A stretch of 18,137 nucleotides of DNA from contig CAYXVE010000080.1 in assembly GCA_964468435.1 (NCBI GenBank), forward strand, positions 1 through 18,137. The letters run 5' to 3'. Origin of the DNA: JBCCTX01 sp964468435 (GTDB lineage Bacteria > Bacteroidota > Bacteroidia > J057). How positions within the stretch are numbered: position 1 is the first letter of the stretch; each line of letters opens with the position of its first letter. The notes under the pieces are model-generated. The model ran no database searches. It saw only the letters and a list, made by a program, of their open reading frames with translations, and was not told where the DNA came from. Below are positions 7,616 to 14,665 of the stretch, in pieces. Both the position numbers and the translations under genes were made by a program.

Positions 7616-7693
7616 AGGTAGGAACATAACCTACCTAAAAACACACTGCCTAAGGCAGGTATTTTGATTATTGATTGGTAAAAGCCCAATCAA
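7616..7693. promoter_or_regulatory. Three consecutive hairpins ahead of the copper receptor
   Basis: Three perfect stems lie within 78 bases between two co-directional genes: AGGTAGG/CCTACCT (7616-7622 with 7630-7636), CTGCC/GGCAG (7646-7650 with 7654-7658) and TTGATTGG/CCAATCAA (7671-7678 with 7686-7693). In transcription order the last of these comes 4 bases after the CNGKC gene stop and the first lies about 35 bases before the receptor ATG. They could be a processing site, a partial terminator or a leader that tunes receptor expression. None is followed by a strong U-run. Confidence 0.4.
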
Positions 7694-7697
7694 AGCA

Positions 7698-8063
7698 TTA
7701 AATCAAATGGAGTTTCGGTGGGCGGAAAATATCTGCTATGAAAGATGAATGGTAAAATTCATTTTCATACGCTGGATTTAATTTGCTTGTGTAGTTGTCT
7801 AAGAAAGGTAAGAAATCCAAAGGATTTTTAGAATAGCAATAAACTACTTCCAACCTTTCTTTCTTGTTGGTAGGGGCTTGTTTTTCTTCTTCCTCTTCTG
7901 CCTTTTTCAACTGCTCAGATAAGTAGCATTTTCCATTGCACATGAACATTGGTTTCTCCTTATTGATACAAAGTACTTCTGCAATAAAATCTTGGTTGAT
8001 TTTAAAGTCAATCAGTATCCCAATTTTTATCAAATTGGGCAGCATCATTGCTAATATCATCAA
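7698..8063 (-). CDS. CNGKC-motif small protein of the copper operon
   Basis: I do not recognise an assigned function. The 121-residue product has an N-terminal hydrophobic segment (ILAMMLPNLIKIGILIDF), then Cys32 and the CNGKC motif with Cys42 and Cys46. A charged Glu/Lys-rich stretch follows, and the C-terminus is FRPPKLHLI. Small Bacteroidota proteins with C-x9-CNGKCYL and a proline-rich tail are commonly found beside copper TonB receptors. I infer a membrane-anchored metal-binding partner of the receptor that follows. The start is uncertain. The frame opens at TTG 8063 and ATG is at 8060, but in-frame codons back to CTG at 8084 read KKTFSIL and would give a more usual N-terminus. TAG lies just before that, so the start cannot be further upstream. 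Confidence 0.75.
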   Translation of the reverse strand: MMILAMMLPNLIKIGILIDFKINQDFIAEVLCINKEKPMFMCNGKCYLSEQLKKAEEEEEKQAPTNKKERLEVVYCYSKNPLDFLPFLDNYTSKLNPAYENEFYHSSFIADIFRPPKLHLI

Positions 8064-8135
8064 TATGGAAAACGTCTTTTTCAGATGATCCTATTTCTTT
8101 GTAAAAGTAATGAATTTTGTCGGTTCTCAAATGGC

Positions 8136-8270
8136 ATACAACGGTCGAGTACAAGCGTCCTTACATTTGATTTCAAGGCGATTACCTGTCCGCCACCACC
8201 AAAGTTTATTAAATGCACAGTCCTTAGATTTACCACTTCACTCGCTATTGGTCTTATACAATGTTGTAGC
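8136..8270 (-). repeat. attC-like site B (long form)
   Basis: On the minus strand the 135-base element opens AGCTACAACATTGTATAAG and closes ACGCTTGTACTCGACCGTTGTAT. TACAAC pairs with GTTGTA at the outer ends and GTATAAG with CTTGTAC (one G-U) inside, with unpaired spacers between: the R''-L''/L'-R' plan of attC. The middle holds a block identical to site A over 23 bases (8190-8212) and a second near-identical block (8227-8248). It also has an imperfect direct repeat, GTCCTTACATTT (8157-8168) and GTCCTTAGATTT (8219-8230). The site lies between the tricorn gene and the copper operon. An attC-like site is the best reading. A miniature transposon is the alternative. Confidence 0.6.
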
Positions 8271-8294
8271 TAGTACTTAATTCTAAACCACGGG

Positions 8295-8372
8295 TCAAGC
8301 GTATGACCATATACTGTTAACGTATTTTATCAAATCTACTTCAGATAATTTTTTATCAATTAATGAAGACAT
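8295..8372 (-). pseudogene. Short coding fragment before site B
   Basis: A minus-strand frame of 25 codons from ATG 8372 to TGA 8295 reads MSSLIDKKLSEVDLIKYVNSIW. Sense codons in frame continue upstream for about a dozen residues (KDLTRSTLNG) to TAA. The amphipathic ending LSEVDLIKYVNSIW resembles the last helix of small c-type cytochromes or similar domains, but no haem motif is present. It stops about 25 bases before attC-like site B, where a cassette gene would end. This may be the tail of a deleted cassette gene or a chance frame. Confidence 0.25.
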
Positions 8373-8417
8373 ACCATTCAGCGTACTGCGTGTCAAATCT
8401 TTGCAAATTTAGCGGAA

Positions 8418-11400
8418 TTAATTTTTTTGATTGTTTTTAAAGGATTTATTTGGATAGACAGGAACGGCTGGTACGACTCTTGGGTCTTCAGCAATCTTTT
8501 CTAGTAGATGTTTAATAGCGGCTTCCAACTGCGCATCTTTACCCTTAAAAGTTTCATGGGGAAAGTTCTCTACTTCGATATCGGGAACATGCCCGTGTCC
8601 ATCTGCTAGCCATTCACCATCATTACTATAACCACCATGCATGGGTGCGCTCGCAACTCCGTTGTCTGTGAGACGATTTTGGGAATTTAAAGCAATAAAT
8701 CCTCCCCATGTTCGCACCCCTATGGTTACGCCTAACCCAAGCCCCCTGAAACCTTCGGCAAAAACCTCTCCGTCAGATCCTGTTCTTTCATTCACTAATA
8801 CGACTATATGCCCGTTAAAGGCGTGATCCATATTCCCACGAGGCTCACCGGTTCTATCTACCCGATACATCCAAGTTTTTCGTAAAAGCTTTTCAAGAAT
8901 AATAGGATCAATCCATCCGCCAGCATTATAACGCATATCGATAATTAATCCTTTTCTATTAAATACAGGATAAAACTCTCGGTAAAATTGACCAATATCC
9001 CAGTCGTACATAGCACTCAGATGTAGGTAGCCAATTTGGTTATCGCTTTCATTTTCTACCTTTAAACGATTGGCATATTCCCAATCGCCATACCTTAACC
9101 AATAGGAATTTCCTTTGGGTTTGATAATGACATCTTTGTTGGTTGTACCTCTTTTTAGTGTCAGTCTTACTTGCTTACCCGCTTGATTTCTGAGCAACTC
9201 TCCAATATCTGTGGCGCTTAAAGCTTCTTTACCATTTACTTCTGTGATGACGTCACCTTCTTTGATGTCCAAATATGGGTCATCTAATGGCGATTTTATG
9301 TTGGGATAATTCGGGTCGGCTTTAAAGATATAGTCGATGCTAAACCCACCATTTTTTTCATCCCTGCTTGTATTTGCCCCCAAACTGGCGACTTGAATAC
9401 TTTTATGATCGCTGGGCATATCGCCACCATTTACAGAGGCATGCAGTACAGACAACTCACCAATCAATCGCGCCAGCACATCATTCAATTCTCCTCTTGT
9501 AGTCACACGATTAACCAATGGAAGATATTTTTCATACATCCTATCCCAATCTACCCCGTGCATATTCTTGTCGTAGAAGTAATCACGTTCCATGCGCCAT
9601 GCATCTTTGTACAGTTGTTTCCAGTCTTCTCTGGGATTCATAGAAAACTTACATCCGCTTAAATCTATAGGTTCACCTAAATTCGCGCTTCCTGTACCGG
9701 CATTGACCATGTAATAGGACTGCCCTTTTCCGATAAGTAGTTTCTTGCCATTCTGAGTCAGCTCAAACCCAGTAATTGCTGAAGCCATATCGGTTAATTC
9801 TGGTTTTTCATTAGTGATTTTGACAACTTTCAAATGAGATTTGGCATTCAGGCCTGTTTCTTGGGTTAGGAGGTAAATTGCCTTATCATTAACTGCTAAT
9901 TGGCTGTAATTTCCAAAAGCGATAGGTACTTGTAGGGTTCTGGATTGAATGTCCGTTGTGTCAATGCTAAGCACCAATTCACCTTCTGGCTTCTCCTCTT
10001 CGTTATTTTCAATAGTGAGCTCGTCTTTTTCCCGGAAGGGTGACCTGATCCCTTTTTTTAAGGCTACTTGATAGACACTTTCACTCTTATCCCAGTGCAC
10101 TCCGCCTAATCTTGCCCCACGAGGATTGCCTATCATGGTATTGAATCCCCGGTCGGAAAGATAGTAGATGAATTGACCATCTGGACTCCAATTTACGCTA
10201 AAGTTATTAGACCGATCGTTGGTCAAATTGAAAATAGAACCATCATTAACATTATATACTTTTATTTGGTACAAACGATTAGGAGTACGTTGTACAAAAG
10301 CTAGCCATTGGTTGTCAGGTGACCAGGAAAAGTCTCGTATTCCCTCATTATTTGTAGATACCTTTTTACTTTCTCCTGTATTGACATTGAGCACGTACAT
10401 ATTCTTTTCAGCATCAGCATAAGCTATCCATTTTCCATCAGATGATGGTATGCCCTGATACCTTAGCAATTGACCATCTTTAGTGATAGGCTTTACATCA
10501 TCAGCACCGTTTGCAGCAAACTGCACAAATTCAAATTCCCCGCTCTCATCCGAAAGCGATATGATATGCTTACCATCATGAGAAAAAACGGCATCACGAT
10601 GGCGAATAACTGTAGCTTTTTGTTCTGTATGTTGAATGGTTCGACCCGATTCGGTAGGAACCACAAAAACTCTTCCCCTGGCAGTAACTGCTATTTTATC
10701 ACCTGTTGGACTTGGATTCACTGAGGTGATGTACTGAGAGGGATTTTCTATCCAAGTCTCTCTAAGATGTTCCAAATCAGAAGCTAAGCGAATATCAATC
10801 TTATTATATTCTCCAGAAGCAATATCCAATAGCCAGAGGTCAGCAGCGTGTTGATATACTATTTTACCATCATGGAGATTAGCTGAGCGAATATCAAATT
10901 CGGTATGTGCCGTATGCTGTTTAAAATCTTTGCCATTCGCATCCATTGACCAGATGTTTTTCATGCCATCTCTGTCGGTGATGAAATAAACTCTACCCTC
11001 GTACCACATCGGATTAAAACTCTCTCCTAAATGCTCTGTGGTTAACTTGACCGCTTCGTTATTCCCATCAAATTTCCATATTTGACGAGCCCAACCCCCT
11101 TTATATCGTTTTATATTATCATTGATTTCACTGAGGGGAACAAAAAACCAAGTCCCTTCTTGGTTTTGTATTCCTTGATTCGCTTGATGGAGCGGTACAA
11201 TCGACTTTTCTTTTGACTTCAAATCTATCGTCACCAATTGTGCACTGGGTAGCTTGCTAAATTCGGCTGTTTGATAAATGATTTTCCCATCTGCTGTCCA
11301 ACCGACTGCTCTAGAACCTTCTGAATAAGTCCATCTCTCAGGTAAGCCACCTTCTAAATCCATGGTGTAAACTTCATTCGGGCCTTCATAAGTGGCAGCA

Positions 11401-11651
11401 TAAGCTAAGGTTTTACCATCAGGTGAAATGGCAGGATATTGCTCTTTCTCTGCATGTGTGGTGAGTCGCTGGGCAAGACCTCCACCAATAGATACTTTCC
11501 AGATATCACCTTCTGTCGTGAAAACGATGGTGTTTTGATGGATGTCTGGGTACTGATAATATCCCTCAAGCCCTTGTGCTATGAGTGGGTTTGCACCCAT
11601 CATGAGCCAAAGAATAAGTCCAACTAATTTTTTTCGTTTTATCATCTTCAA
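8418..11651 (-). CDS. Secreted tricorn-like S41 peptidase
   Basis: The 1077-residue protein has a signal peptide ending in NPLIAQG and then WD40-like (PD40) beta-propeller repeats over about residues 35-570 (PAISPDGKTLAYAA, WSPDNQWLAFVQ, WSPDGQFIYYLSD). A tricorn C1 helical region, a PDZ domain (about 775-850) and an S41 catalytic domain follow. ELSVLHASVNGGD carries the expected catalytic His737, and NERTGSDGEVF carries the nucleophile Ser959. LIIDMRYNAGGW is the usual S41 strand. In archaea tricorn degrades peptides from the proteasome. In Bacteroidota, exported homologues of this length are common and probably digest peptides in the periplasm. The gene stands alone, with a 220-base upstream gap that contains the cassette-like site at 11824-11880. 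It is probably a host gene rather than a cassette. Confidence 0.95.
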   Translation of the reverse strand: MKMIKRKKLVGLILWLMMGANPLIAQGLEGYYQYPDIHQNTIVFTTEGDIWKVSIGGGLAQRLTTHAEKEQYPAISPDGKTLAYAATYEGPNEVYTMDLEGGLPERWTYSEGSRAVGWTADGKIIYQTAEFSKLPSAQLVTIDLKSKEKSIVPLHQANQGIQNQEGTWFFVPLSEINDNIKRYKGGWARQIWKFDGNNEAVKLTTEHLGESFNPMWYEGRVYFITDRDGMKNIWSMDANGKDFKQHTAHTEFDIRSANLHDGKIVYQHAADLWLLDIASGEYNKIDIRLASDLEHLRETWIENPSQYITSVNPSPTGDKIAVTARGRVFVVPTESGRTIQHTEQKATVIRHRDAVFSHDGKHIISLSDESGEFEFVQFAANGADDVKPITKDGQLLRYQGIPSSDGKWIAYADAEKNMYVLNVNTGESKKVSTNNEGIRDFSWSPDNQWLAFVQRTPNRLYQIKVYNVNDGSIFNLTNDRSNNFSVNWSPDGQFIYYLSDRGFNTMIGNPRGARLGGVHWDKSESVYQVALKKGIRSPFREKDELTIENNEEEKPEGELVLSIDTTDIQSRTLQVPIAFGNYSQLAVNDKAIYLLTQETGLNAKSHLKVVKITNEKPELTDMASAITGFELTQNGKKLLIGKGQSYYMVNAGTGSANLGEPIDLSGCKFSMNPREDWKQLYKDAWRMERDYFYDKNMHGVDWDRMYEKYLPLVNRVTTRGELNDVLARLIGELSVLHASVNGGDMPSDHKSIQVASLGANTSRDEKNGGFSIDYIFKADPNYPNIKSPLDDPYLDIKEGDVITEVNGKEALSATDIGELLRNQAGKQVRLTLKRGTTNKDVIIKPKGNSYWLRYGDWEYANRLKVENESDNQIGYLHLSAMYDWDIGQFYREFYPVFNRKGLIIDMRYNAGGWIDPIILEKLLRKTWMYRVDRTGEPRGNMDHAFNGHIVVLVNERTGSDGEVFAEGFRGLGLGVTIGVRTWGGFIALNSQNRLTDNGVASAPMHGGYSNDGEWLADGHGHVPDIEVENFPHETFKGKDAQLEAAIKHLLEKIAEDPRVVPAVPVYPNKSFKNNQKN

Positions 11652-11823
11652 TGACTTAAATCCCGATTACCTAGTATTCTGCCTGACGTAAAATTATATC
11701 CCTGAAAATCAGTAGTTTATATGTATTTAGTTTTTCTTTTTTTTATTAAAATTCACAGATCCAATTTACTCAATTTTTCGCTAGCCTAGGTACTGAAGTT
11801 TCTTGGAGTCTGTGGGGGATTGG

Positions 11824-11880
11824 CTACAACGTCTAGTGCATACGGCGGGCGGGCACTCAGCCCAACTGATCGTTATGCAC
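11824..11880 (-). repeat. attC-like site F, short
   Basis: On the minus strand, GTGCATAACGATC opens the site and CTAGACGTTGTAG closes it. Between them, GGGC and GCCC form an inner stem, GTGCAT can pair with ATGCAC, and AACG with CGTT. The length of 57 bases fits the short attC class. The TAA stop of the 42-codon gene lies inside the left core GCATAAC. Its arms differ from those of sites A-C and are closer to proteobacterial-style attC, so if real it belongs to another subgroup. Confidence 0.48.
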
Positions 11881-12001
11881 ATTGTGTGTGACCGGCCCAT
11901 TCGATTAGCTTTTTCTCAATCCAGCCTTTGATATCATCAAATTCGCTTTTTCCTTCAACTATCTTTATTGCGAATTCATACTTTGCTTCCATAGTGCTCA
12001 T
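11873..12001 (-). CDS. Small 42-residue hypothetical protein
   Basis: I do not recognise the product. It reads from ATG 12001 to TAA 11873 as MSTMEAKYEFAIKIVEG, then KSEFDDIKGWIEKKLIEWAG, and ends HTQCA. It is mostly charged and amphipathic, probably helical, with no signal or membrane segment. A purine-rich AAAAAGAGAAAGC precedes the ATG. The stop codon lies inside an attC-like left core, and a GTTGGC core lies 43 bases before the ATG, so it has the layout of a small integron cassette gene. It is immediately downstream, on the same strand, of the decayed recombinase. A chance frame cannot be excluded at this length. Confidence 0.5.
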   Translation of the reverse strand: MSTMEAKYEFAIKIVEGKSEFDDIKGWIEKKLIEWAGHTQCA

Positions 12002-12043
12002 GCTTTCTCTTTTTATCCAAAGTTAAGCTTTTTTCAGGCTGAA

Positions 12044-12066
12044 CGCCAACTATGTTATATCCGCAA
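12044..12066 (-). other. Candidate attI-like or half attC site
   Basis: The minus strand reads CGGATATAACATAGTTGGCG just after the recombinase stop. TATAAC followed by a GTTGGC core resembles the outer arm of the other sites, and it marks the upstream edge of the 42-codon cassette. A site at the 3' end of a same-strand integrase gene would match the reversed integron layout described for Treponema denticola. Only one arm is recognisable. Confidence 0.27.
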
Positions 12067-12073
12067 CAAATCT

Positions 12074-12727
12074 TTAGCCGTTGTTCGCTTTTTTCTCAAA
12101 TAGCGCGTCACATGGGCTTTTTACAGAGGTACGCGTACTGACATGGGTATAAATCATCGTCGTCTTGATGTCCTTATGCCCAAGCAGTTCTTGAATCAAT
12201 TTTATGCTAATCCCGCCATCGTGCAGGTGTGTCGCAGAGCAGTGCCGCAAAGTATGAGGCGTTACTTTTTGACTGATGCTTGCTTTCCTGGCCGCTTTTT
12301 TCACGATAGCTTGCACACTTTGGGGACTGTAAGCCTTGCCTGCTTGCGCACGCAATATGTCCAAATCTGAGGCAGACCGCGATTAAGATGTTCCGGAAGG
12401 GCGAGAAATATGGGATTCCTCCATGGCGGTACTAAGTATGGAGGCACGATCTGGCCCTACGGTGCCGTTAGCGGTATTGTTATCCGAAGGTTTATCAATG
12501 GTGCAAGGAAGCCCTAAGGACAGGAAGGCTTACCCATTCTCTTTGGTGTAATCAAGGTACCAACAACGATGTGTTCTGGAATATTTTCGCCCGGATAGGG
12601 ACTTTATTTTGTCTGCTAATTCTTGATGGCAAGGAAAGCCAAAAGCATTGCGGACTGCCCCTCGATGGAACAGCTTTTTGACCAACGCTATGGGAACAGG
12701 GTGTGGCAATTTTGGGGCTTTTTGCAA
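12074..12727 (-). pseudogene. Tyrosine recombinase (integron-integrase-like), decayed
   Basis: One reading frame holds both ends of a Bacteroidota tyrosine recombinase. The N-terminal part, HRGAVRNAFGFPCHQELADK then KYSRTHRCWYLDYTKEN, is the domain preceding the SAM-like DNA-binding region. The C-terminal part has PHTLRHCSATHL, IQELLGHKDIKTTMIYTHV, and ends KSPCDALFEKKANNG. The catalytic His/Arg (HTLRH), His (LLGH) and Tyr (YTHV) are present. In-frame TAA codons at 12530-12532 and 12383-12385 interrupt it, and about 150-200 residues containing the core DNA-binding domain and the first catalytic Arg are missing. The tail TTMIYTHV followed by KSP-DAL is characteristic of integron integrases and some Bacteroidota Xer-like relatives. 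It cannot make an active enzyme. It is oriented like all the attC-like sites. Confidence 0.85.
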
Positions 12728-12814
12728 TCACAAAATGTTTTCCTTCTAAAAATAATCATTGCAGTTAAAAAAACAAATAACCTATAAAAAATTCAATTTA
12801 TTTAGCTTAGCACT

Positions 12815-12849
12815 GCTGCCGCATTATGCTCATACAATATTGTGGCTCG
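12815..12849 (-). repeat. attC-like half site E
   Basis: Minus strand: CGAGCCACAATATTGTATGAG then CATAATGCGGCAG, 5 bases after the glycosyltransferase stop. It matches the left arms of site B (AGCTACAACATTGTATAAG) and site C (AGCTAACAATGTATAAG). No matching right arm ACGCT..TAC..GTT is found before the recombinase remnant. The site is therefore either truncated or used the recombinase-proximal sequence as partner. Confidence 0.45.
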
Positions 12850-12854
12850 TACTT

Positions 12855-14108
12855 TTATGCCATTATAAATTCGTATAATTCTTCTTTTAGATTTTCGTTA
12901 TTCATCTTGTATGAAAATTTTTCTGCTTTTGCCTTATAAGATTCATTTGTAATTAAATCTATTAACAAGGGTTCTATTTTCTTTTTTGAAAGCTTTCCAA
13001 TAGAGAGTCCTTTTGGTCCTGCACCAATATCTTTAACCATAGTGTTCCATCCAAATTGGTCAATTATATGCGGGATGATTAAAGTTGTACATCCGTTTTT
13101 TAATCCTAAATGTGTTGTTCCCGAGCCTCCGTGATGAATAACTCCATAAATCCTTTTAAAAATCCATTCATATGGTATGGAGTCTACAAAATAAAATAAC
13201 TCACTATCCTTGAATTTACCCAATTTTATTAACCCTCCTGATGCTGTGTTTACAATTGTAGGTATCCTCAATTTTTCCAGCGTTTCTAATAACACTTGTG
13301 TAGTTTTTTCGGGACTTTGATTTACCATACTTCCAAATGTCAAAAAAAGAACTTTTTTATGAACTTCTAAAAAGTTTACAAGTCCGTTATTTGGCATCCA
13401 TTCAGTTTCTTCATTTTGCTTATGGTAACCTAAAACTTGAGCATTTGAAGGCCAATATTCGGGTCTAGGAAACAAAGTAGGTGATATGTTATATATTATA
13501 CTCTCTGAAAGTAACGCTGTTTTAATTTTTCCTTTGCTTAATGAAACTTTTCCAGGAATATATTTAGCGGCATCTTTAATCATTTTTACTAAGCTAAAAT
13601 TTGCCAACCAATATGTTAATCGGTTAATTAAATTACCGTAATTTCCGTTGAAACCAATATGTGCGTAACCTTTTACATAATGCATAAAACAAGGTACTGG
13701 ACTAATTAGTACAGATTTCTTAGAATTTTCAATGCTCCAAATCAATGGATAGTTGCATTTTGAATTATAAATAATCCTATCAGGTTTTTCTTTTTCTATA
13801 ATTCCGTATTGTTGCTTTACAAGAAGTTTATTAACAGTTTTACCTTTTTTATATAAAATGTATAACGCTTTGATTTTTGAAGTTAACTTCATGTTTCCAC
13901 CCATCATTACTTTGCCCTCTTTACTTTCTATCAGTTCTATAAATTTTGGACTTAATGGAATAAATCTAAATTCTTTAGGAACTAATTTTGAATATTGTTC
14001 TGGAAATGAATACAAAATTTCGTGTCCCTTTTTATTAAGTAGCTGTCCAATCGCTAAAAAAGGTTCAACGTCGCCACGTGTTCCTATAGAAGTCAAAAGT
14101 ATTTTCAA
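12855..14108 (-). CDS. UDP-glycosyltransferase-like protein (GT1, GT-B fold)
   Basis: The 417-residue cytoplasmic enzyme begins MKILLTSIGTRGDVEPFLAIGQ, the sterol-glucosyltransferase-type N-terminus with its GTRGDV loop. It carries a C-terminal nucleotide-sugar-binding signature, HHGGSGTTHLGL (325-336), then PHIIDQFGWN with Asp350-Gln351 expected to contact the sugar. LFLTFGSMVNQSPEK is the mid-domain switch strand. Relatives glycosylate sterols, macrolides or other lipophilic acceptors, so antibiotic or lipid modification is possible, but the acceptor is not readable. The gene is markedly A+T-rich (lines counted at about 23-35 % G+C). It is followed after 5 bases by an attC-like half site, which suggests acquisition as a cassette. 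A degenerate core ATTGTAGC lies about 27 bases before its ATG. Confidence 0.92.
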   Translation of the reverse strand: MKILLTSIGTRGDVEPFLAIGQLLNKKGHEILYSFPEQYSKLVPKEFRFIPLSPKFIELIESKEGKVMMGGNMKLTSKIKALYILYKKGKTVNKLLVKQQYGIIEKEKPDRIIYNSKCNYPLIWSIENSKKSVLISPVPCFMHYVKGYAHIGFNGNYGNLINRLTYWLANFSLVKMIKDAAKYIPGKVSLSKGKIKTALLSESIIYNISPTLFPRPEYWPSNAQVLGYHKQNEETEWMPNNGLVNFLEVHKKVLFLTFGSMVNQSPEKTTQVLLETLEKLRIPTIVNTASGGLIKLGKFKDSELFYFVDSIPYEWIFKRIYGVIHHGGSGTTHLGLKNGCTTLIIPHIIDQFGWNTMVKDIGAGPKGLSIGKLSKKKIEPLLIDLITNESYKAKAEKFSYKMNNENLKEELYEFIMA

Positions 14109-14175
14109 ATCTGTAATATTTTTTGTGTGTGAGCTACAATGGCTACTGATAAGAGTAGTAGTGGCGAAGAAGTTA

Positions 14176-14373
14176 TCACTTTTTATCTATTATTATGACA
14201 TTCAAAGCAATCCGGCCTTTCTTTTCATTCCAGGCTGCTATGGTAACAACCCGAATCACAGGAACTTTTCGATTGTAGACATTATTGGGCACAATCACAC
14301 AGGGCCTGATTTTTCCCGTCTCTGATCCTTTAATGAGATTTAGGTCTACTGCTATTATCATGCCTTTTTTCAA
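14176..14373 (-). pseudogene. MazF/PemK-type toxin, truncated
   Basis: The 65-residue product starts MKKGMIIAVDLNLIKGSET and continues GKIRPCVIVPNNVYNRKVPV and VVTIAAWNEKKGR. These are the conserved first strands of MazF-family endoribonucleases, including the catalytic-region Arg in RPCV. The family is normally about 110 residues. Here the frame ends with IIIDKK, so the last helix and strands needed for the dimer and active site are missing. The antitoxin gene ends 10 bases upstream in the usual order. The stop lies close to a TGATAA/TTATCA inverted repeat (about 14136-14169) and to a degenerate cassette core, so a recombination event may have cut the gene. Activity is unlikely but not excluded. 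Confidence 0.72.
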
Positions 14374-14383
14374 ATTTATTGTT

Positions 14384-14608
14384 TTAATCCCAATCTTTCA
14401 CTGAAGATTCACTCCATCCTTTAGTCTCTTCATCCGGATCATATAGCTTGGTGTAGAGATCAGTAGAAGTCTTCAATTCTTTGGTCAGTTCTAATTCCTG
14501 CTTTAAGAATTCTAAAGCACGAATAATCATCTCATCGGAATTATGAAATCCATATTTCTTGAACACCTTTGTGGGTAATACACTTTTCTGGGTATTTGCT
14601 GATAACAT
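14384..14608 (-). CDS. Antitoxin of a MazF-type pair
   Basis: The 74-residue protein has a basic N-terminal part (TQKSVLPTKVFKKYGFHNSD), which could form a small DNA-binding domain. A helix EMIIRALEFLKQELELTKEL follows, then an acidic tail ending YDPDEETKGWSESSVKDWD. A structured N-terminus plus an acidic tail that wraps the toxin is the usual antitoxin layout. The tail ELKTS-DLY---YD-DEE is common in proteins encoded just before MazF-like toxins in Bacteroidota. It precedes the truncated toxin by 10 bases and is divergent from the beta-propeller gene at 14666, with 57 bases between. Autoregulation through that short gap is likely but unproven. Confidence 0.72.
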   Translation of the reverse strand: MLSANTQKSVLPTKVFKKYGFHNSDEMIIRALEFLKQELELTKELKTSTDLYTKLYDPDEETKGWSESSVKDWD

Positions 14609-14665
14609 ATTTTAGCACTAATTTGAATTATGTTCTACCATCATCAACCATAAAAGGACCACACA

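Noticed and set aside
8418..11651. Tricorn-like peptidase as a cassette gene
   Set aside because: At 3.2 kb it is far larger than usual cassettes, and it is a common Bacteroidota chromosomal gene. It is more simply a host gene between sites.
12074..12727. Functional integron with active integrase
   Set aside because: The recombinase has two in-frame stops, lacks its central domain and the first catalytic Arg. Activity in trans from elsewhere cannot be judged.
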